Shown: in pieces, positions 1 to 5,000 of the stretch | Position numbering within the stretch: position 1 is the stretch's first letter | Layout of the letters: each line of letters opens with the position of its first letter | DNA from: an uncultured Eubacteriales bacterium | Lineage (GTDB): Bacteria > Bacillota > Clostridia > Oscillospirales > CAG-272 | Reading direction: 5' to 3' | Length of the DNA stretch: 6,041 nt | Assembly: GCA_900555785.1 (NCBI GenBank) | Contig: USMO01000105.1 | Span: forward strand, 1 to 6,041 | The notes under the pieces: generated by a model | Databases searched by the model: none | What the model was told of the DNA's origin: nothing | The model's input: the letters and a program-made list of their open reading frames with translations, nothing else | Translations under genes and position numbers: made by a program

Positions 1-87
1 CTACCATAGGAGGCTCTTTTTTTCAATTGTCCGTTTTTAACGGACTTGTGCAAAATGGGGAAGGCTTTTCCTTATCTATTCTCCACT
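1..87. other. Downstream flank of the rhamnosidase gene, no gene seen
   Basis: No supportable coding region lies here. A perfect 7-bp inverted repeat GTCCGTT/AACGGAC with a 3-nt loop sits at 29-45. On the minus strand, where the rhamnosidase transcript ends, this hairpin is followed by an A-rich rather than a T-rich tract, so it does not look like a canonical intrinsic terminator. An AGGAGG at 8-13 on the plus strand has no start codon at a suitable distance. The rhamnosidase transcript may continue past the window edge into another gene. Confidence 0.5.
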
Positions 88-2331
88 TCAAAACATCCAA
101 CTCCCTGCCTGGAGTTCGACGGGGGGACTGTTGGGGAGGGTGAGGGTGGCGGTGGTGCCTTGGGGGATTTCGATCTCATATGCAACGCGGTCCCCCTTAT
201 AGTACCAATGGACGCGCACCGTTCCGTAGGCGGTATCGATGGAGGTATCCGCAAAGCCGAGGCAACGGTCGGGGTGCGGGGCGATGTTGATATGGCGGTA
301 GCCGGGGGCATTGGGGTCGGTCTTGATACCGCAGGCAACGCCGAAAATCCAGTCGAACACCGAGCCATAGGCATAATGGTTGAAGGAGTTCATGTTGGTG
401 CTCCAGAAGGAGCCGTCCTCCTTGATGCTGTTCCAATGCTCCCACATGGTGGTGGCGCCGTGGCAGACCGAGTAGAGCCAGGAGGGGTTCTGCTCCTGCA
501 TCAGCAGGGTATAGGCGATGTCGGAATAGCCGTTTTCGGAGAGCGCATGGAGCAGGTAGGGGGTACCGACAAAGCCTGTGGTCATGCGGTTTCCGGCTTT
601 CCGGATCAGCTCGACCAGCTTGGCGGCGAGCGCCGGGCGTTCGGTCTCCTCGCAGAGGTCGAAGTGCAGGATCAGCGTCAGGGCGGTCTGCGTCATGCCG
701 CGGCGGACCGAGTCAACCGTTTCGTGCTTCCGCACCGTAACCTCGGTCAGCGGGAATTCTGCCTTCGGCATTCCTTTTTCCATGAAATAGTCGCGGAAGG
801 CGGCGCGGACATTCCGGTAAAGCGTGCGGTATTCGGTCATGTCCTCGCCGAGCGCTTCTCCGGCTTTGACGAGCAGCGACGTGGAGTAGGCGAAGAACGC
901 GGAGGCAATCAGGTCGTTCGAGGTGGCGCCGACATAGGAATCCTCTCCGGCATCCATGGCGAGCCAGTCGCCGTAGTGCATGCCGCCCAGCCACAGGAAT
1001 TCCGCGGGGCCGGTGCTGTGCATATATTCCACCCATTTTTTCATAACCGGGAGGTTCCGCTTCAGGTCGGCTTTGTTGCCGTAGGCGAGGTAAAGCTCCC
1101 ACGGCACCACGCAGGCAGCGTCGCCCCATGCCGCCGAGATGCGGGTGTCGCCGTTCTTGAGCGCCGCCGGGACCACGCCCTTGACCGCGCCCTCGGGGGT
1201 CTGCTCCAGCGCAACATCTCCCATCCATTTGCGGAAGAATTTTTCGGTGTTATAGTTGATAGCGCCCGTGCGGCAAAAGACCTGCGTGTCTCCCGTCCAG
1301 CCGAGGCGCTCGTCTCTCTGCGGGCAGTCGGTGGGAATGTCGAGATAGTTGCTCTTCTGGCCCCAGATGATGTTGTGGTAGAGCTGGTTGATCTTTTCGT
1401 TGCCGCAGAGGAAGTGCCCGGTGCGCTTCATATCGGAATGCACGGCAATGGCGCGGAAGGCTGCCGGGTCTGCCACATCAAAGGGGTATTCGGTCAGCCG
1501 GATGTAGCGGAAACCCTGGAAGGTATAGGACGGCTTGAAGACATCCTCTTCTCCGCTGCAGATGTAAATGTTTTCGTTCTTTGCCGAGCGGTAATTGGCA
1601 TTGTAGAAGTTGCCGTCGCGGTCCAGCACCTCGCCGTGATGCATCACAATCCGGCTGCCGCGCGGGGCATGAATCCGGACCTCCACATAGCCGGTCAGGT
1701 TCTGCCCGAAGTCGATCACCAGCTCGTTTTTCGGCGTGCGGAGGACTGCAATCGGGGCGATCCGCTCGTGCTCGGTAATCCATTCGCCAACCTGCGGAAT
1801 CAGCCGGGTCTTTACCGTGTCCTGCACCGCTTTGCCGACCGGTTCGACCGGCGCGGTCAGGTCGACCGTTTCGCCCATATAAATATCGGTCGAGAGCACC
1901 GGCGTTGTCAGAACATCCCAGCCGGGGGCAGTTGCAACCGTGTCGGCGGTGCCGTCGGCATAGGTCAGGGTCAGCGCGGCGATGAGGGACACGTGATCGG
2001 CGGTGTAATGGTTGTCGTGACCGTAGCCGATGCAGCCGACCGCCCAGCCCTGCCCGATACCGAACGAGAGCAGGTTCTCCCCGGCGCGGAGCATACCGGT
2101 GACATCGTAGGTCTGCACCTGGATGCGGTGTTTGTAGGATGTCCAGCCGGGTGTCAGGACGGCGTTCCCGATGCGTGCGCCGTTGAGTTCGGCGGTGTAG
2201 ACCCCGATTGCGGATGCCTGAAGCGTTGCTTTTTTCAGCGGTTTGTTGCGGAGCGCGAAGGACTTTTGGTAGCGGTAGACTGCTACCCCCGCATCGCGCG
2301 GCGAGGTGATCCAGCAAGCATTGTTTAACAT
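88..2331 (-). CDS. Alpha-L-rhamnosidase, glycoside hydrolase family 78
   Basis: This 747-residue protein should hydrolyse terminal alpha-L-rhamnose from rhamnosides such as plant flavonoid glycosides or pectin-derived oligosaccharides, by the inverting mechanism of GH78. The N-terminal beta-sandwich region is recognisable at about residues 5-160, including the NGARIG and PGWTSY segments at 50-65. A second beta-sandwich (about 170-300) has the conserved IDFGQNLTGY at 206-215. The (alpha/alpha)6 barrel follows (about 305-670) and a C-terminal beta domain ends the protein. The family signature DIPTDCPQRDERLGWTGD spans 331-348, and its Glu341 is the expected general acid. TTMWEHWNS at 627-635 carries Glu631, the expected catalytic base. 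Other conserved blocks are YGDW (453-456) and SFNHYAYGSVFDW (649-661). There is no signal peptide or membrane segment, so it is probably cytoplasmic and acts on imported oligosaccharides. The ATG is preceded by AAGGAG at 6-nt spacing. The exact substrate cannot be read from the sequence. Confidence 0.95.
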   Translation of the reverse strand: MLNNACWITSPRDAGVAVYRYQKSFALRNKPLKKATLQASAIGVYTAELNGARIGNAVLTPGWTSYKHRIQVQTYDVTGMLRAGENLLSFGIGQGWAVGCIGYGHDNHYTADHVSLIAALTLTYADGTADTVATAPGWDVLTTPVLSTDIYMGETVDLTAPVEPVGKAVQDTVKTRLIPQVGEWITEHERIAPIAVLRTPKNELVIDFGQNLTGYVEVRIHAPRGSRIVMHHGEVLDRDGNFYNANYRSAKNENIYICSGEEDVFKPSYTFQGFRYIRLTEYPFDVADPAAFRAIAVHSDMKRTGHFLCGNEKINQLYHNIIWGQKSNYLDIPTDCPQRDERLGWTGDTQVFCRTGAINYNTEKFFRKWMGDVALEQTPEGAVKGVVPAALKNGDTRISAAWGDAACVVPWELYLAYGNKADLKRNLPVMKKWVEYMHSTGPAEFLWLGGMHYGDWLAMDAGEDSYVGATSNDLIASAFFAYSTSLLVKAGEALGEDMTEYRTLYRNVRAAFRDYFMEKGMPKAEFPLTEVTVRKHETVDSVRRGMTQTALTLILHFDLCEETERPALAAKLVELIRKAGNRMTTGFVGTPYLLHALSENGYSDIAYTLLMQEQNPSWLYSVCHGATTMWEHWNSIKEDGSFWSTNMNSFNHYAYGSVFDWIFGVACGIKTDPNAPGYRHINIAPHPDRCLGFADTSIDTAYGTVRVHWYYKGDRVAYEIEIPQGTTATLTLPNSPPVELQAGSWMF

Positions 2332-2337
2332 AAGGGA

Positions 2338-2343
2338 CTCCTT
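2338..2343 (-). promoter_or_regulatory. Ribosome binding site of the rhamnosidase gene
   Basis: On the minus strand AAGGAG stands 6 nt before the ATG at 2331. This fixes the chosen start. A longer minus-strand frame that starts further upstream runs through the promoter and is not supported. Confidence 0.85.
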
Positions 2344-2429
2344 TTCTGAAGTTTTTTTGTATTTGTGGAGGAGGATTGGTGGGGAGGTTGTGTGGTCTGT
2401 TTTTTCCGGCTTGGGTTGCCTGGATGGCT

Positions 2430-2445
2430 TGCTATCATTATAGCA
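2430..2445. promoter_or_regulatory. Dyad over the rhamnosidase -10 element
   Basis: TGCTAT-CATT-ATAGCA is a perfect 6-bp inverted repeat with a 4-nt centre, overlapping the minus-strand -10 hexamer and the predicted transcription start. It could be a second operator or a short start-site hairpin. Part of the symmetry comes from the TATAAT sequence itself, so chance is a real alternative. Confidence 0.3.
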
Positions 2446-2465
2446 TAAAATTCCCCCCGTTTCAA
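2437..2465 (-). promoter_or_regulatory. Sigma-A promoter of the rhamnosidase gene
   Basis: Read on the minus strand, TTGAAA (2465-2460) and a perfect TATAAT (2442-2437) are separated by 17 nt. The predicted start is near 2430, which gives a leader of about 100 nt before the ATG. The leader is C-rich and purine-poor. The -35 hexamer lies inside a strong dyad, which suggests direct repressor control. Confidence 0.8.
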
Positions 2466-2481
2466 CCGGTTGAATAGGGGG
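2454..2481. promoter_or_regulatory. Operator-like 28-bp dyad over the -35 element
   Basis: The centre is the perfect 14-bp palindrome TTCAACCGGTTGAA (2461-2474). Symmetrically placed arms CCCCC (2454-2458) and GGGGG (2477-2481) flank it, so 12 of 14 base pairs in the 28-bp dyad are symmetric. The core AACCGGTT fits the AA-N-CG-N-TT pattern of LacI/GalR-family operators, a family whose members often repress sugar-utilisation genes. It covers the -35 of the rhamnosidase promoter, so a bound repressor would block polymerase. The regulator itself is not in this window, and its identity is inference. Confidence 0.65.
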
Positions 2482-2523
2482 TGATAATTGGTTTTTTCGG
2501 GGGGTGGAGGAATGGTGTGGCGG

Positions 2524-2553
2524 TTGACTTTGTGCGGAGTGAAAAAATATATT
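2524..2553 (+). promoter_or_regulatory. Possible upstream promoter, plus strand
   Basis: TTGACT (2524-2529) and TATATT (2548-2553), each one base from consensus, are separated by 18 nt. It would start about 45 nt before the stronger promoter downstream and transcribe the same leader. With a better promoter so close, it may be non-functional or an accessory start. Confidence 0.35.
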
Positions 2554-2568
2554 CCGTTATTTTGCACA

Positions 2569-2597
2569 TTGACAAGTTGATATTTTTGTGGTATAAT
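2569..2597 (+). promoter_or_regulatory. Consensus sigma-A promoter far upstream of glgB
   Basis: TTGACA (2569-2574) and TATAAT (2592-2597) match consensus exactly with ideal 17-nt spacing, and a TGn extended -10 precedes the TATAAT. The predicted start is near 2604, over 300 nt before the glgB ATG. Such a promoter should be very strong unless the transcript is controlled downstream. It therefore implies either an independent small RNA or a regulated glgB leader. Confidence 0.85.
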
Positions 2598-2603
2598 ACA
2601 AAT

Positions 2604-2720
2604 AGAATGTTCGTTATTCGTGCTTTTGAATAAAACAGAAACGAGATTCTTGTCGAAAACGACGAGTTTTGCTACAAGGTGACACGATGGGCTGATTGTG
2701 GCGTGGTACCTTCTTTTATT
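2604..2720 (+). ncRNA. Putative structured leader or small RNA upstream of glgB
   Basis: The RNA predicted from the consensus promoter can form three successive hairpins. They are TTATTC/GAATAA at 2614-2633 (6 bp, 8-nt loop), a 7-bp stem with AAAA loop at 2649-2666, and a long stem at 2676-2712 followed by a T-rich run. An alternative fold pairs 2648-2660 with 2666-2679 (about 12 bp, with one mismatch and one bulged base). It destroys both the second hairpin and the 5' arm of the third. That is the layout of a terminator/antiterminator switch. I could not match it to a known riboswitch, T-box, 6S or PRD-antiterminator target from memory. A free-standing sRNA of about 115 nt is the main alternative. 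Confidence 0.4.
2676..2720 (+). terminator. Possible intrinsic terminator or attenuator in the glgB leader
   Basis: AAGGTGACACG (2676-2686) pairs with CGTGGTACCTT (2702-2712). There are ten pairs including one G-U, one A-G mismatch, and a 15-nt loop. The tract TTCTTTTATT (2711-2720) follows at once, with 8 T in 10 bases. The large loop and interrupted T run make it weaker than a textbook terminator. Confidence 0.45.
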
Positions 2721-2845
2721 GTCCGTCTAAGTTGTTGGCTGACTCAGTGTCTCTGCCCGTCGGAGATCCCGCCTGCGGTTTGTGACGGTATGTAGTAAAA
2801 TTGCCGGTAATACTGTGAAAAGTTACAAAAATATTCAGAGAGCTC
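2721..2845. other. Intergenic stretch between leader RNA and proximal glgB promoter
   Basis: No gene is seen. Local elements are a 6-bp hairpin TCTCTG/CGGAGA with a 5-nt loop (2750-2766), CCGTC at 2723-2727 able to pair with GACGG at 2784-2788 around it, and the small palindrome CTGACTCAG (2739-2747). Two CGGTA-starting, imperfectly similar segments begin at 2786 and 2805. If the distal promoter reads through, this is part of the glgB 5' leader. Otherwise it may hold regulator binding sites. No specific function can be assigned. Confidence 0.4.
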
Positions 2846-2873
2846 TTGATTTTTTTGAAAATAATGGTATAAT
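2846..2873 (+). promoter_or_regulatory. Proximal glgB promoter
   Basis: TTGATT (2846-2851) and TATAAT (2868-2873) are spaced 16 nt apart, with an extended -10 TGG directly before the TATAAT. The predicted start near 2880 leaves a leader of about 30 nt that contains only the ribosome binding site. This promoter would give glgBC expression independent of the structured leader upstream. Confidence 0.75.
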
Positions 2874-2893
2874 AAAAGCAGAGAGCCTGGAAA

Positions 2894-2902
2894 GGATGGA
2901 AG
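2894..2902 (+). promoter_or_regulatory. Ribosome binding site of glgB
   Basis: GGATGGAAG contains two purine-rich SD-like blocks. The second, GGAAG at 2898-2902, is 7 nt before the ATG at 2910, which favours that start. The first block is well placed for an in-frame TTG at 2904, which would add only two residues. Confidence 0.6.
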
Positions 2903-2909
2903 ATTGCCC

Positions 2910-4853
2910 ATGACCGATGAAAAGACGTTGAAAAATGATCAAGCGCCGTACTTTTTCCATCAGGGCGCGAGCGAGAAAGCCTATGAATACCTCGGGGCGC
3001 ACCGGACCGGTGCGGACGTGATCTTCCGGGTCTGGGCACCGAATGCCGGAAGCGTGTCGGTGGTGGGGGATTTCTGCGCATGGGACCCATCCTGCTACCC
3101 GATGGAGCGCGTGACGAAGGGGGGCGTTTGGGAATGCGCAATCCCGGCAGAGACCGTGCCCGAGGGGAGCCTTTACAAATATTTTATCCGAAACGGCGCA
3201 AAGGAACTCTATAAAGCCGACCCTTACGGTGTTTCGATGCAATGCCCGCCGGAGACCGCAACGGTCTATCGGGAACTTGGCACTTACGATTGGCACGATT
3301 CCGGCTGGATGAACTGGCGGCGGGGAAAATTTGACCGCACGCATATCATGGAGCAGCCGCTGAATATCTATGAAGTACACCTCGGCTCCTGGAAACGGCA
3401 CAAAGACGGTTCGGTGCTTTCCTATACCGAGCTTGCCGACGAGCTGGCACCTTATGTCAAGGCGATGGGATATACGCACATTGAGCTGATGCCGGTCAGC
3501 GAATACCCTTACGACGGCTCGTGGGGCTATCAGGTCTGCGGGTACTACGCACCGACGGCGCGCTACGGAACGCCGCACGATTTCATGACCTTTGTCGACC
3601 GCATGCACACGGCAGGCATCGGAGTCATCCTCGACTGGGTTCCGGCGCATTTCCCGAAGGATGCGCACGGGCTTTACGAATTTGACGGTCAGCCGCTCTA
3701 CGAATATCAGGGCAAGGACCGCATGGAGCATGCCGGGTGGGGCACGCGGCGGTTTGACGTCGGGCGCGAGGAGGTGCAGAGTTTTCTGATCTCCAACGCG
3801 GTCTACTGGGCGGAGAAATACCATGTCGACGGTCTGCGCGTAGATGCGGTGGCGTCGATGCTCTATCTTGACTACGACAAGAATCCCGGGGAGTGGGTGC
3901 CGAACATTTACGGCGGCAACCAATGCCTGGAGGCAATCGCGTTTTTCCAGAAACTCAACAGCTGTTTCGTCAACAACTACCCGGATGTGATGACGGTTGC
4001 CGAGGAATCCACGGCATGGGCGAACGTTACCGGCTTTGAAAACGGCGGGTTGGGATTTACGCTCAAATGGAACATGGGCTGGATGAACGACACGCTCGCG
4101 TATGCCGTGGAGGACCCGCTCTGGCGCAAGGACCATCACGAACGCTTGACCTTCTCGCTGACCTACGCCTTTTCGGAGCGCTATATCCTGCCGATTTCGC
4201 ATGACGAGGTGGTACACGGCAAGAAATCGTTCCTTGACCGAATGCCCGGGGAATATGACTGGAAATTCGCCGGCGTGCGGGTTTTCTTAGGCTGGATGAT
4301 GACGCACCCCGGAAAAAAGCTGACCTTTATGAGCAGCGAAATCGGGCAGTTCCGAGAATGGGATTTTGCAGGCGCGGTGGAATGGTTTCTGCTGGATTAT
4401 GACCGGCACGCGCAGCTGCAGCACTACGTGGCGGCGCTGAACCGGTTCTACCTGGCAACTCCGGCACTCTGGCAGCGGGATTCCGACTGGCAGGGCGGCT
4501 TTGAATGGATTGACGCAGACAACCGCGAGCAGAGCATCCTTTCCTACCGCCGACGGGACGCCGACGGGCGCGAGGTGGTGGTGCTCCTGAATTTTTTGCC
4601 GGTTGCAAGAGAGAATTTCCTGCTGGCGGTCCCGTATGCCGGGCGCTATGAGGAACTCTTCAATTCCGATGCTGCCGAGTTCGGCGGAACCGGGCTGCTC
4701 AATTCGGGTCCCCATAAGACCGAAAAAGCCCTGCTGCGAAACTACGGAAACGCCATCCGTATCACCGTCCCTCCCATGGCAGCGGTCCTCTTCCGCTGTA
4801 CCCATAAAAATCCTGTGCGGAAAAAAACGACCAAACCAAAACTGCAATCTTAA
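2910..4853 (+). CDS. glgB: 1,4-alpha-glucan branching enzyme (GH13)
   Basis: GlgB cuts an alpha-1,4-glucan and transfers the piece to a 6-hydroxyl, making the alpha-1,6 branches of glycogen in the cytoplasm. The 647 residues match the shorter Bacillus-type enzyme, without the extra N-terminal domain of E. coli GlgB. A CBM48 beta-sandwich occupies about residues 28-116, the GH13 barrel about 150-530, and an all-beta C-terminal domain follows to about 630 with a short basic tail. Signature blocks are IYEVHLGSW (153-161), DWVPAHFPKDAHG (from 242), GLRVDAVASMLYLDY with nucleophile Asp312, AEEST with the acid/base in Glu365-Glu366, and SHDEVVHG with transition-state stabiliser Asp432. All catalytic residues are intact. 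Two family blocks are slightly atypical: GGNQCLEAI where GGxENLEAI is usual, and MSSEIGQ where MGxEFGQ is usual. ATG 2910 is preferred to TTG 2904. It is followed by glgC on the same strand after 147 nt. Confidence 0.97.
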   Translation: MTDEKTLKNDQAPYFFHQGASEKAYEYLGAHRTGADVIFRVWAPNAGSVSVVGDFCAWDPSCYPMERVTKGGVWECAIPAETVPEGSLYKYFIRNGAKELYKADPYGVSMQCPPETATVYRELGTYDWHDSGWMNWRRGKFDRTHIMEQPLNIYEVHLGSWKRHKDGSVLSYTELADELAPYVKAMGYTHIELMPVSEYPYDGSWGYQVCGYYAPTARYGTPHDFMTFVDRMHTAGIGVILDWVPAHFPKDAHGLYEFDGQPLYEYQGKDRMEHAGWGTRRFDVGREEVQSFLISNAVYWAEKYHVDGLRVDAVASMLYLDYDKNPGEWVPNIYGGNQCLEAIAFFQKLNSCFVNNYPDVMTVAEESTAWANVTGFENGGLGFTLKWNMGWMNDTLAYAVEDPLWRKDHHERLTFSLTYAFSERYILPISHDEVVHGKKSFLDRMPGEYDWKFAGVRVFLGWMMTHPGKKLTFMSSEIGQFREWDFAGAVEWFLLDYDRHAQLQHYVAALNRFYLATPALWQRDSDWQGGFEWIDADNREQSILSYRRRDADGREVVVLLNFLPVARENFLLAVPYAGRYEELFNSDAAEFGGTGLLNSGPHKTEKALLRNYGNAIRITVPPMAAVLFRCTHKNPVRKKTTKPKLQS

Positions 4854-4861
4854 AAAAATAT

Positions 4862-4969
4862 CTGCCCCACCCCCTCAGTGAAAGTTCTGGGAGTGCTTAG
4901 AACCTTCTTGGGGGAAGGTTCTAAGCAAGGTTTGGGGCAGCGCCCCAAGGTCTTAAGCCCCAAGGTCTT
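4862..4969. repeat. Palindromic intergenic element between glgB and glgC
   Basis: A 14-bp uninterrupted stem runs 4894-4907 against 4914-4927, with a 6-nt loop. CTGCCCCA (4862-4869) can pair with TGGGGCAG (4933-4940) to close a larger structure around it. TTGGGGC (4932-4938) can instead pair with GCCCCAA in either copy of a 13-bp direct repeat, GCCCCAAGGTCTT, at 4942-4954 and 4957-4969. No T run follows either hairpin, so it does not look like an ordinary terminator. The architecture resembles REP- or MITE-like dispersed palindromes. Whether it is repeated in the genome cannot be seen here. In RNA it could stabilise or partly separate the glgB and glgC messages. Confidence 0.6.
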
Positions 4970-4990
4970 GCCTTACAGAAACTACGAATC

Positions 4991-4995
4991 GGAGG
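4991..4995 (+). promoter_or_regulatory. Ribosome binding site of glgC
   Basis: GGAGG sits 5 nt before the ATG at 5001 and fixes the start. No convincing promoter is seen in the 147-nt gap, so glgC is probably co-transcribed with glgB. Confidence 0.85.
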
Positions 4996-5000
4996 TTGTT

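Noticed and set aside
46..2328. A 760-codon open frame on the plus strand, fully antisense to the rhamnosidase gene
   Set aside because: The minus-strand protein matches GH78 across its length with a good RBS and promoter. The antisense translation shows no recognisable domain, and it is explained by codon bias in GC-rich DNA.
2325..2567. An 80-codon minus-strand frame upstream of and overlapping the rhamnosidase start
   Set aside because: It runs through the rhamnosidase promoter and operator, has no RBS, and its product is low-complexity and proline-rich without motifs.
2607..2633. Possible 9-codon leader peptide ORF (ATG to TAA) at the start of the leader RNA
   Set aside because: It begins only about 3 nt after the predicted transcription start with no ribosome binding site, and its codons are not enriched for any regulatory amino acid.
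2701..2714. T-box-like GTGGTACC sequence
   Set aside because: The GTGGTACC is explained as the 3' arm of the 2676-2712 stem. No Stem I features or aminoacyl-tRNA or amino-acid gene follow, since the downstream gene is glgB.
2604..2836. 6S RNA-like closure by pairing GAATGTT (2605-2611) with AATATTC (2830-2836)
   Set aside because: It is a seven-pair AT-rich match with one G-U, easily due to chance at that distance, and the interior folds as separate hairpins rather than the long bulged rod of 6S RNA.
2835..4217. A 460-codon minus-strand open frame inside glgB
   Set aside because: It is a shadow of glgB: it has no recognisable motif, and the plus strand carries all GH13 signatures in frame.
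4894..4940. Intrinsic terminator after glgB
   Set aside because: The stems are strong, but no T run follows on the plus strand, and glgC directly downstream lacks its own convincing promoter.
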